This document shows positions 30,615 to 38,997 of a stretch of DNA of 41,030 nt, piece after piece. Numbering within the stretch: position 1 is the first letter of the stretch; the number at the start of each line of letters is the position of its first letter. The position numbers were made by a program, and so were the translations under genes. Source of the stretch: a virus; IMG/VR virus record IMGVR_UViG_3300032085_001587, positions 1 to 41,030 of that record. The stretch is one strand, 5' to 3'. Below the pieces are notes generated by a model. It searched no databases, had not been told where the DNA came from, and was given only the letters and a program-made list of their open reading frames with translations.

Positions 30615-30643
30615 AGTATAACGGTTCTGGGTACCTCAGTCAA
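30615..30643 (-). promoter_or_regulatory. sigma70-like promoter
   Basis: Minus-strand TTGACT (30643-30638), 17-bp spacer, TATACT (30620-30615). It sits between the tail operon and the four small genes and, with the terminator at 29614-29642, frames a complete early-type transcription unit. Confidence 0.75.
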
Positions 30644-30654
30644 GTGGGTGTGTG

Positions 30655-31368
30655 CTAGTTCTTCTTCTGGCCTCTGACATCGTAGTCGTATCCTGAAATA
30701 GAGAACTGATCAGAACTACCTGGATATTTGGCAGGAGTATCACCTTCATACTCAACAATCAATGGTTCTCCATCAATTCTTTGTGCGGTAATCGTATAGA
30801 AACACTCAATAGGACCACCCAGATTGTTTCTAATCTGTATTCTCTTACCCCATTCAATTGACTCAATAAAAAGTTCTTGATAAGAACCAATTGGAGTCAG
30901 ATTGACACTGATTGACTCAGGATCAACTAATCCTTGCCAATATGTAGGACATGTAATCGTAGTGCCTGTACACTTTCCTCTAATATAAACACCAGCCTCT
31001 GGACCCTCCATACAGATATGTCTCAGTCTATGACCCTCTTTGTTAGGGTGTTTGATATCAAATCCTTTCCACGACTGGACGTTGATATTTCCTTGGAATG
31101 TAGGAGCAGTAACTGTACCGGAGAAAGTTGCAGTAGCACCAGCTAACGTGGCATTAACTCGAAGTTGATCAATCTGTGCAGTAGAATGATAGTATGGTGG
31201 ACACTGAGGTTTTGAATATGGGTTGGGAGTGGGAACTTCGGCATAGTTGTTAAATGCCTTTTGAATATATGAGAAATTGCCTGATGGTAACCCTGTGGCT
31301 TGACCATCTGAACAATCTTGTTTTCCTGGGTTGCCCGGCCTAAATGGACCAAATAATGAGTCTGTCAT
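30655..31368 (-). CDS. virion structural protein, first of three tandem paralogs
   Basis: A 237-residue protein. The N-terminal 95 residues (SLFGPFRPGNPGKQDC, ATFSGTVTAPTFQGNI) end in a fibre-like beta strand. The C-terminal domain starts GFDIKHPNKEGHRLRHICMEGPEAGVYIRGKC (residues about 102-133) and continues LVDPESISVNLTPIGSYQELFI, with ECFYTITAQRIDGEPLIVEYEGDTPAKYPG and a GYDYDV end. The same domain occurs in the next two genes. Overlaps its upstream neighbour by ATGA. It is likely a baseplate or fibre attachment protein. Confidence 0.78.
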   Translation of the reverse strand: MTDSLFGPFRPGNPGKQDCSDGQATGLPSGNFSYIQKAFNNYAEVPTPNPYSKPQCPPYYHSTAQIDQLRVNATLAGATATFSGTVTAPTFQGNINVQSWKGFDIKHPNKEGHRLRHICMEGPEAGVYIRGKCTGTTITCPTYWQGLVDPESISVNLTPIGSYQELFIESIEWGKRIQIRNNLGGPIECFYTITAQRIDGEPLIVEYEGDTPAKYPGSSDQFSISGYDYDVRGQKKN

Positions 31369-32141
31369 GATTTAATATCGTAATGGTATCCTACAATTGA
31401 ATATTGATCGTTATTTCCTGGATAATCTGCAGGTGTTTCACCTGGATACTCAGGAATCAAACTTTCGCCATCTTTTCTCTCTGCATAAGCATGATAGAAA
31501 CAATGGATTGGGACATCAGATCGTGATTGAAGATATATTTTATCTTCGTCAATGTTCTTCACGATAATGTCTTGATGAGTTCCTATTGGTGTCAAACTGA
31601 CCGTGATAGATTCTCTATGAACAAAATCCTTCCAGTATATAGGAAGGTCAATATAATCTTTATCCTTTAGTGTTCCTCTAAAGTATACATCATTGGTAGG
31701 TCCTTCTGGACAAGTATGTCTCAATCTCCAACCATCTTTAGATGGATGAGGAATATCAAAGTTCTTTTTAAGAGATAGAATATGAACTCCACAATTAGAA
31801 ATTATTTCACCTTGTGCTGCCACATGTTGACCAACAACAACAGAAGCGTTGGTATTGACCATACCCATCAAAGCTGTCGAACCAACAACAGCCAAAGAGA
31901 ATGGATTCGATGGAGGACCGTAACAGAATCCACCAGGAATTAGAGGAGGTGTTGACTCTGGATTGATAAGAGGGCCAATCATCGATGAGGCCCATACATT
32001 AGGGAAAGTTGGAGTCCCGGTAATGGTAGGACCTTGTATAAAACCAGATCCACGAATTTCTGCTGGTCCTCTACCCAAACATTCTGGGTTTCCTAGTCCA
32101 ACAAATAATCTCTTACCTACATTTAAGTCAGGTACCTTCAT
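31365..32141 (-). CDS. virion structural protein, second of three tandem paralogs
   Basis: A 258-residue protein. N-terminal residues 1-120 are Gly/Pro-rich (MKVPDLNVGKRLFVGLGNPECLG). The shared domain begins FDIPHPSKDGWRLRHTCPEGPTNDVYFRG, with LTPIGTHQDIIV and AYAERKDGESLIPEYPGETPADYPGNNDQYSIVGYHYD. Against the first paralog the last 60 residues align almost without gaps by eye. Start and stop overlap both neighbours by ATGA. Confidence 0.78.
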   Translation of the reverse strand: MKVPDLNVGKRLFVGLGNPECLGRGPAEIRGSGFIQGPTITGTPTFPNVWASSMIGPLINPESTPPLIPGGFCYGPPSNPFSLAVVGSTALMGMVNTNASVVVGQHVAAQGEIISNCGVHILSLKKNFDIPHPSKDGWRLRHTCPEGPTNDVYFRGTLKDKDYIDLPIYWKDFVHRESITVSLTPIGTHQDIIVKNIDEDKIYLQSRSDVPIHCFYHAYAERKDGESLIPEYPGETPADYPGNNDQYSIVGYHYDIKS

Positions 32142-32473
32142 GATTTAACCTTCCCCTCCGTTTTAAGTCTTGGTACATCCTTTCGTTCACCATATACATG
32201 ATAATAACAATCAATAGGAATACCTGGGTTTGAACCTAGTATGACCTCATTATTCTGAATACCTTTCACAATAATACTTTGTTCCATACCAATTGGTGTA
32301 ATTGATACTGTAATAGAAAGTTCTTCTACAAGGTCTCTCCAGACCTCAGGCAGTTCAATTCTATCGTGACCTCTCAATCTACCTCTATAGTATACACCAT
32401 GTTCAGGACCGTGTAAAGAAGAGTATTCAAGTCTTTTTCCTTTCTTTTGTGGATGTGGAATATTTAAAGTCAT
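32138..32473 (-). CDS. minimal third paralog, domain only
   Basis: A 111-residue protein consisting of the shared domain alone: IPHPQKKGKRLEYSSLHGPEHGVYYRGRL, LVEELSITVSITPIGMEQSIIV, CYYHVYGERKDVPRLKTEG. The last EY-x-G-TPA-YPG part of the other two is missing. Start overlaps the previous stop as TAATG (32473). Confidence 0.78.
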   Translation of the reverse strand: MTLNIPHPQKKGKRLEYSSLHGPEHGVYYRGRLRGHDRIELPEVWRDLVEELSITVSITPIGMEQSIIVKGIQNNEVILGSNPGIPIDCYYHVYGERKDVPRLKTEGKVKS

Positions 32474-33054
32474 TAGTCTATCGGTAGATTTTGTATTTCA
32501 TTTGTTGATGGAAGGAGTGAACCTTTGATTGATGTTGCACCATCTGCACAATCGATAAATCCACCGTACATATTTAAGATTCCATTTCCAATAAGTTCAA
32601 CTGTTTTTTCCGAGAAGATCTTAGTAGACACTACAGATGATACAACAACAGTCTGTCCTTTGACAATAACCTTTTCATTACCACTGATAGTAACGTTACC
32701 ATTTACACCATCAGCACCTGTTGCAATGATATCTACGTTGACACCATCTATTCTAACTCTTCCACTTGGTGCTCTAAGAACTAAATCACCACTGACTGCT
32801 TCAACATATACACCCGGAATATCTTCATCTACATTATCACCAGCCCTTACCTGAAATGAACCAGGTGAACGACATATAGTTCCGTGTTTCCGATGAGGTG
32901 CACCAGATGCATCCATCGTAATATAATGGTTCTTTGTTTTTCCGTTTCTCAACAATACTGCAGAAAGAACATTATCTTGTGTGATATGTCCAAACTGCAG
33001 TTCACCTTGAGCAGTTCCATATCTAATAGTATGATAATTCTTTAGTTCTGCCAT
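32473..33054 (-). CDS. small beta-rich virion protein
   Basis: A 193-residue structural protein, MAELKNYHTIRYGTAQGEL to NEIQNLPID. Short alternating beta strands (VYVEAVSGDLVLRAPSGRVRIDGVNVDIIATGADG) with Gly turns look like a beta-helix or spike. GAPHRKHGTICRSPGSFQVRAGDN is a basic loop. It begins one base inside the gp5-like gene's stop and ends one base inside the next start. Position directly after gp5 suggests a spike or hub component; no specific family recognised. Confidence 0.65.
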   Translation of the reverse strand: MAELKNYHTIRYGTAQGELQFGHITQDNVLSAVLLRNGKTKNHYITMDASGAPHRKHGTICRSPGSFQVRAGDNVDEDIPGVYVEAVSGDLVLRAPSGRVRIDGVNVDIIATGADGVNGNVTISGNEKVIVKGQTVVVSSVVSTKIFSEKTVELIGNGILNMYGGFIDCADGATSIKGSLLPSTNEIQNLPID

Positions 33055-35564
33055 TAAACTTTACCTACACAATCAATAACGGTTATAACTTTATCTTGGA
33101 ATGTTGGTTCTTTGAGTTCATCATTACCAACTCTATCTATACAAAGTTTTGGTCGTAATACCGCATTATAACCTGTTTCAGACTGAATGTAAAGTCTTGG
33201 ATATTCAGTAAATCCTTCTCCACTTTCAGTAACCTTGATAGAAGTTACTCTACCTCGTGCATCAAATTTAGGTTCTGCAACTGCACCAATATCTGGTTCA
33301 ATAACAATTTTGTCTCCTGGAGAGTAATTGATACCACTTTCATCGATAAAGATTTCACAAAGATATAGAATAACAGGATAAGAACCATTAGATGATGTTG
33401 GATAGTCACCTGATGGTCTTCTATATTCAGGTTTAGGTGTAGTAAAGACACCAGGTAGTTCAATAAGAACAGGATTACCACCTCGGATAGTTTCACCACC
33501 ACCTTGTCCACCGTCAGTAGAACCATTATTACCATCACCATTACCTCCCCCACCAGTTCCACCACCAATACCACCAGTGCCACCATCTCCACCAGTACCA
33601 GGTTCACCTACTATAGGGTCAAATGGTGTTATTGTAGTATCTCCACCTGGTTGTGGATCTGTTACTACAACTGTACCTGGAGGAAGAGTAATAGTAGTAC
33701 CAGGATCAACAGTAACTACTTCACCTGGTGGGATAGGTGTCCATGTTCCGTCAGGGTTTTTTATAACGGTATCATCTGGATCTGACCAAGTGTATTCATT
33801 ACCACCTCTACTTCCATCAGGTGCAGGAAGATAACCAGTTCCGGGTTCTACAATTTCAACATCTGTAATACCAGTTTGAGTGTTACCCTCATCATCAGTA
33901 TAAGTATCTACAATAGGTCTAATGTATGCACCTTTACCCTTACCACAGTTATCATATACCTTTCCATAAGATTTGTCATCATATCCAAATCCAAAACTTA
34001 TCATATCAATTCCAATAACCTCACCCAAGGAACCAATAATAAGATTACCAGTAGCATTACTACCAGAACCAAAGAATTGTGCCACTGGTGGTCCACAAAA
34101 TACAGGTCCAGTATCACAACTAGATTGGTTGAATACATCATCAAAATCCATGTTGAATGCATTATCAATACTGTTTCCTATATTTTCTCCAGAAGTTTGA
34201 AATGATGCTGCAATGTTCTTTGCTTTACCAATAATAGATTCAATATCTCCTGCAGATACTTTACTGGCACCACTTAAAATATTCCACTCATCAACTCTCG
34301 AACACTGCGGTTTTTCCTCACAACTTAAGAATGAAAGTACATCAGTAATAATACCTAGAATCTCTCCAACGATACCAGCAGACTGACCAACCAATGATGT
34401 AATTGATGATAGTGCATTGTTTATAATATCAGATATTCCACTAATAAGTTTTCCTAGAATATTACCGATTAAATTTTCTACCAGACATTCTAGTCCATTA
34501 ATAACTTTATTTGCAGCATCTTTAAGAAAATTACCAATCATAGACAACAACTGATTTATCAAATTTCTAAAAAGACATGCAATCAAATCATTGATATCCT
34601 CTACTGCAATTTTAAGTTCAGGTCTTTCATTTGGAAATAGAAGAGAATATGTCTTTTTGAGTGCATTATTAGTGGTCTTAATGACAAACTTTTGAATTTC
34701 AGTAAAAATCCACTTTATTCCACTTGCAACAAATTTTGTTGCCTTTTGAAGTTGTTTATCAATTGCATCTTGAATATCAGAAACCTGAGTTTGTACTGCT
34801 TGACTATAGTCATAAACTGACTTCTGAATTTTTTGGATTTCTACAACAACATTCTGAATTTCTTTTTGTATTTTACCTAGGGGTATAGGTTCACAATCAG
34901 ATGGAACTGCTAATGGTTGTGTAGATTCATCCTTCGAAGCTTCAGATGCTGCATCTATTATTGATATAGAACCAGTAACAGATTCCATCAAGAAGGGATT
35001 GTTAGGTGTTCCTCCTGATGTTCCGGGAACAAACATGTTCCCACCATTATCTTCAGTCTGATCGGGATTAATAATTTCCCCACCATTTGCTATTTTTTGT
35101 GTATAAAAAGGTACATAATCATCTGGTAAGAATCCACTAAAATTATTAAATCTTACTCCATCTGGTCTATTTTTCGCAATTGCCTGATATTCATTTCTTC
35201 CAATAACCGCACTGATGATGGGTATTTGACCTTCTTCACCATCAAGAAAATAACCACGAACACAATCACCTTGAGCCAAGTTTGCAGTTTGTGATGATGA
35301 CCTACCGCCACCACCAGCAGTTACTGGATATTCAACATATGCCCACTGTAATTCTTCATCAGTAACTTCTTGAGTATCATAAGGTGAATACCCTATAATT
35401 GCAACTCTATATCTCTCACCAAAACCTCTTATAAGTTCATTGGATTCTTTAGGATTATCTGGTTTATTTTCTTTCCACGAGTCTTCACTGGCAATTTGAC
35501 CTACCCACCAAATATACCCATCTCTTCCTATTGAATGTGTCTTAATTATACTTTGATCTAACAT
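33054..35564 (-). CDS. gp5-like baseplate hub OB-fold protein
   Basis: An 836-residue protein whose N-terminus matches the pattern of T4 gp5/VgrG-type OB domains: RDGYIWWVGQIASEDSW, RYRVAIIGYSPYDTQEV, LQWAYVEYPVTAGGG, GDCVRGYFLDGEEGQIPIISAVIG (residues about 12-122). The middle (about 225-470) is helical (VVVEIQKIQKSVYDYSQAVQTQ). Residues 590-655 are Pro/Thr-rich and 650-690 Gly-rich (GGIGGGTGGGG), a probable flexible linker before a C-terminal beta region. No lysozyme domain is visible, unlike T4 gp5; hydrolase domains are in the two genes upstream. Overlaps both neighbours by one base (TGATG and TAATG). Confidence 0.78.
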   Translation of the reverse strand: MLDQSIIKTHSIGRDGYIWWVGQIASEDSWKENKPDNPKESNELIRGFGERYRVAIIGYSPYDTQEVTDEELQWAYVEYPVTAGGGGRSSSQTANLAQGDCVRGYFLDGEEGQIPIISAVIGRNEYQAIAKNRPDGVRFNNFSGFLPDDYVPFYTQKIANGGEIINPDQTEDNGGNMFVPGTSGGTPNNPFLMESVTGSISIIDAASEASKDESTQPLAVPSDCEPIPLGKIQKEIQNVVVEIQKIQKSVYDYSQAVQTQVSDIQDAIDKQLQKATKFVASGIKWIFTEIQKFVIKTTNNALKKTYSLLFPNERPELKIAVEDINDLIACLFRNLINQLLSMIGNFLKDAANKVINGLECLVENLIGNILGKLISGISDIINNALSSITSLVGQSAGIVGEILGIITDVLSFLSCEEKPQCSRVDEWNILSGASKVSAGDIESIIGKAKNIAASFQTSGENIGNSIDNAFNMDFDDVFNQSSCDTGPVFCGPPVAQFFGSGSNATGNLIIGSLGEVIGIDMISFGFGYDDKSYGKVYDNCGKGKGAYIRPIVDTYTDDEGNTQTGITDVEIVEPGTGYLPAPDGSRGGNEYTWSDPDDTVIKNPDGTWTPIPPGEVVTVDPGTTITLPPGTVVVTDPQPGGDTTITPFDPIVGEPGTGGDGGTGGIGGGTGGGGNGDGNNGSTDGGQGGGETIRGGNPVLIELPGVFTTPKPEYRRPSGDYPTSSNGSYPVILYLCEIFIDESGINYSPGDKIVIEPDIGAVAEPKFDARGRVTSIKVTESGEGFTEYPRLYIQSETGYNAVLRPKLCIDRVGNDELKEPTFQDKVITVIDCVGKV

Positions 35565-36877
35565 CAGATTGCACCACCAAAACCTGTAGTTTTACCGAAA
35601 GAGTCTCTTACCAAACCCAAACTCGTATATGTTTCTCTTGGAGTCACTCTATGACATACACTTGCTACCATATATTTACCTCCACTTTGTTGGTTAGTTT
35701 CTTTATTTAATTTAGTTTCTAGTTGAGGGAAATCACATTCAATTATATCACCTGCCTTAATTGAAAAATCACCAGCAATCATAATATGTGTTTGAACCGT
35801 AAACATTTGATTGTATCTCATTATTGTCTGGACAAGTGCTTGTTCAGAATCAAAATTCTGTTTTGTGTTATCATTCTTCCAGGTATCTAATTGTTCATTA
35901 CCTGTCCCATTTGGATTGACACCAATATCTTTAAGGTATGTAAAATACCTAGTCGGACTTTTAATAAATTTTTCATTTACATTGATATAATCTCTACCAG
36001 CAGTTTTTACACTATCTTTTGCAGTATCAATATTATAATCTATCTTTTTATGAATCATTCCAACAAAATCAAAATAAACCGTATTATTACTATAAGCACC
36101 AATACTTATATTTCGAGTCATATCAATATCACTCTCAATATTATATGATAATATACTTGCATCATAACCAGCAACTAATTTTCCAGTATCATTATATAAA
36201 AATTTCTTTATTGGTTCTTTTGAAAAAAGACCGTCAATTGATTTAAAACATAAACCGTCTCTTGTCTGAAAGAATAAGAACCCACCAGGTCCACTATTTT
36301 GTCCAGAAGATGTTGGTATTGATTTAGAAGCCAACCAAGTACAAGTATAAAAGGGACTTCTAGTATTACCCATAAAATTATAGGTGTTTGAAGTATCATC
36401 AATATCAATTAGTTCTTCTGTTCCTAATACATCTGCTAAAATTACTCCAACATTTGTACCAATATTACCCTCATATCTTTTAGTAACTCTTGTCTGTTCG
36501 TTCAAAAAATATTCTTGAGATACAAAATCGAGTTGATAGACATCTTTAGTTGTATCGGGAATTCCATTTTTTACTCGATTGACATACATACCACGGTCAA
36601 TCTTTATCTCATTTCCAATAACATCTTCAATAATAATATCTGTCTTTTCACCACCCCTGATTGGTAGAAAGTCTAATGTACTTGGTGCAGAACCTTCAAG
36701 TTGTTCACCTGTCTCTACAACAATTGCACTGGATGTAATATAATTTGACAATACATTTTCATAATAACGATATTCTACAACACCGTTAGACAAATCAATC
36801 TGTCTACCACCTTTATTCGAAGTGATAGTGAATTTCTTTAGATTACCTGGACCTGTTTGGGGGTTATTTAATACCAT
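35564..36877 (-). CDS. baseplate hub protein, gp27-like candidate
   Basis: A 437-residue protein, MVLNNPQTGPGNLKKFTITS to TTGFGGAI. It is beta-rich with a VVEYRYYENVLSNYITSSAIVVETGEQLEG start, DFVSQEYFLNEQTRVTKRYEGNIG, IGAYSNNTVYFDFVGM and a conserved-looking IKAGDIIECDFPQ; this layout resembles the beta-barrel hub proteins (T4 gp27, P2 gpD). Its position between gp5-like and tail-hydrolase genes supports a hub role, but identity is by context more than by motif. A good ribosome site, AAGGAT, precedes ATG 36877. Confidence 0.6.
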   Translation of the reverse strand: MVLNNPQTGPGNLKKFTITSNKGGRQIDLSNGVVEYRYYENVLSNYITSSAIVVETGEQLEGSAPSTLDFLPIRGGEKTDIIIEDVIGNEIKIDRGMYVNRVKNGIPDTTKDVYQLDFVSQEYFLNEQTRVTKRYEGNIGTNVGVILADVLGTEELIDIDDTSNTYNFMGNTRSPFYTCTWLASKSIPTSSGQNSGPGGFLFFQTRDGLCFKSIDGLFSKEPIKKFLYNDTGKLVAGYDASILSYNIESDIDMTRNISIGAYSNNTVYFDFVGMIHKKIDYNIDTAKDSVKTAGRDYINVNEKFIKSPTRYFTYLKDIGVNPNGTGNEQLDTWKNDNTKQNFDSEQALVQTIMRYNQMFTVQTHIMIAGDFSIKAGDIIECDFPQLETKLNKETNQQSGGKYMVASVCHRVTPRETYTSLGLVRDSFGKTTGFGGAI

Positions 36878-36878
36878 A

Positions 36879-38993
36879 TTATCCTTTATACAGTTTGTTT
36901 TCCATCATAATCTGTAAGTATGTATCTCTTGAAGACCCACCACCAATAATAGCAGGAGGTCCACCACCAGAACTAGTATTACCACCTCCTTCAGTAGGTA
37001 CTGCAATGGGCATGAATATAGTTCTCATTCTTTCATAATCTGTCTGTCTACTAATTTCTTCTGCAGTTTGTCTTTCCGAAGGTGCAGTAATTTGTGGTGC
37101 ACTAACTTGTGGCTGAGAAGAAGCTCGACTACTCAAACTTTTCAAATATTGAATTGGGTCTACTGTTCCTGCAAAACTACTAGAGTTTGTAGCTTTCCCC
37201 TTTCTTATTTCATAATGAAATACACCTGTCTGTCTAGTCCCCTTTTGTAAAGGTGTTCCTGCTGCAATAATATCACCAGCCTTTACCAAATTAGTATCAC
37301 CCTCGGCAACTCTTTCAGTAACACCAAGTTCTTTGTTATAAACATCAACAACATTACCATAACCACCACCGGCATTTGCTGCATAGATTACTTCACCACC
37401 TATTCTTGAGTAGAATGTTCCATTTGGTCCTGCATCAAAATCTTGACCTGCATGTCTTCTATTTCCATCATCTCTTGATGCACCATATTGTTGTGCAGCA
37501 GCCAAACTTGCACCACCAGTTCCGGTAGGTGGTAGTGGTGGTAAATCTGCTTGAGATGGTATTGAACCAGATCTTAGTGAAGGTGGTATTGGTACTGATT
37601 GTCTTCTTTGTTGTTGTGCCTTTCTAATATTATTTGCAAATGTGTCTGATTTTGTTCCTGCACCATCAGCACCACTATTAGTTCTTCCACGGGATAACCA
37701 CTCAGCTGCTGATCTCCATCCAAGGTTATGTGCATAACCAAGAACTTGAAGTTTTTCCTCCTTAGGTAGTTCTTTATATTCGGGACTACGATTCATCAAA
37801 TACTGATGATTGGCACGAGTATATGCAGCAAAGTATCTTTCCTGCATTTGTTTATCTTCTCTAAATGTCTTTCTTGCTGCTTCACTATCTCCTTGATATG
37901 TTTCACCTAACAATCTTGCAGCATCCTCTCTTGCAGTTGCACCCATTTGATATCTACCGGCATACATACCAACACCAAACTCATCCTTAGAACCACCCTG
38001 AATATCATATTTTCCACCAGATTCAATCTGTGCAACAGTATCCCTATACAAAGTAAATTCAGATTCACCAAATCCAGCCTGAGATACTTGTTCTTTTGCC
38101 TTTGCGCCTCGTTCTATACCACCAGATGCAAGTAATCCACCAGAAGATGTATCATATTGAGAACTATCAGTGTTTGTCGATACATTGTTAGAACCACCAG
38201 TGACTACACCTTGAATCTGATTGAGTGCATTTTGAACGGTATTACTAATATTTTCAAGACCAGGAAAATTGTCCTGAAGTGTTTTAATTAGATTTTCAAT
38301 TTGTGTTTTTACAAAATCAACCGGTGGAGATTTAAGTATGTCATTTATAATAGGCAGTACAGTATCAATAAGAAACTTACCCGCTTCCAATAATGGTTGG
38401 AAAAGATATTTGTTGAGTAATTCAAATAACTTCTTAACTTCTTCTACAACATACTTTATAGTTTCGATAATTGGTTTGATATTATCAAGTATCATTAGTA
38501 TGATACCACCAAGTAGGATGTTCACAAAGAAGTTTTTAATCCTATCAAAAAATGGAATTTTACTGAGTAACTTTTTACCTAAAGATAAAACACCGCCTAT
38601 CATTCCAAACCCAACTTCTCTCAGACGGGCTAACATTTTGTTTTTTCTTTGAGTCTTTGCTTGATTATCTTTTCTCTTAAACTTTATAAAATTCTTAATA
38701 GTACGTGTTAATTTAGATATCGATGATTGAATTGATTCAAGTACATTATCTAATTGACTATTACCCGTATTTGGTTTTAGGGTCTTTATCTTGGGAGTCG
38801 ATGAACCACCTTTAAAAAACTTGGTACTTGATACTTGTGCAGGTGCAAGTTTCTTCTGGGCCGAAGGTTTTTCGGCATCTTGTTTTTCTTTACGTTGAAC
38901 AATTTTTCCTGCAACTTCTTTACCGGACTTTGGTTTCTTTTTACCAGAACCAATTAGACCTTTTGCTGCACCGAGTAATAGTGGTAATGCCAT
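36879..38993 (-). CDS. tail/hub protein with SLT-lysozyme-like and M23-like domains
   Basis: A 704-residue protein. Residues 1-120 are Lys-rich and disordered-like; 145-175 (PFFDRIKNFFVNILLGGIILMILDNI) form a hydrophobic segment also seen in the next gene. A lysozyme/SLT-like domain spans about 312-440, with the catalytic-type Glu324 in AQIESGGKYD and AGRYQMG (345-351). A Peptidase_M23-like domain spans about 490-600: HAGQD (His514, Asp518), then GVFHYEIRKG (His593). The first His of the usual HxH pair is Val591, so peptidase activity may be lost. The domains should cut host peptidoglycan on DNA entry. Starts five bases after the next gene's stop. Confidence 0.78.
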   Translation of the reverse strand: MALPLLLGAAKGLIGSGKKKPKSGKEVAGKIVQRKEKQDAEKPSAQKKLAPAQVSSTKFFKGGSSTPKIKTLKPNTGNSQLDNVLESIQSSISKLTRTIKNFIKFKRKDNQAKTQRKNKMLARLREVGFGMIGGVLSLGKKLLSKIPFFDRIKNFFVNILLGGIILMILDNIKPIIETIKYVVEEVKKLFELLNKYLFQPLLEAGKFLIDTVLPIINDILKSPPVDFVKTQIENLIKTLQDNFPGLENISNTVQNALNQIQGVVTGGSNNVSTNTDSSQYDTSSGGLLASGGIERGAKAKEQVSQAGFGESEFTLYRDTVAQIESGGKYDIQGGSKDEFGVGMYAGRYQMGATAREDAARLLGETYQGDSEAARKTFREDKQMQERYFAAYTRANHQYLMNRSPEYKELPKEEKLQVLGYAHNLGWRSAAEWLSRGRTNSGADGAGTKSDTFANNIRKAQQQRRQSVPIPPSLRSGSIPSQADLPPLPPTGTGGASLAAAQQYGASRDDGNRRHAGQDFDAGPNGTFYSRIGGEVIYAANAGGGYGNVVDVYNKELGVTERVAEGDTNLVKAGDIIAAGTPLQKGTRQTGVFHYEIRKGKATNSSSFAGTVDPIQYLKSLSSRASSQPQVSAPQITAPSERQTAEEISRQTDYERMRTIFMPIAVPTEGGGNTSSGGGPPAIIGGGSSRDTYLQIMMENKLYKG

Positions 38994-38997
38994 TATC

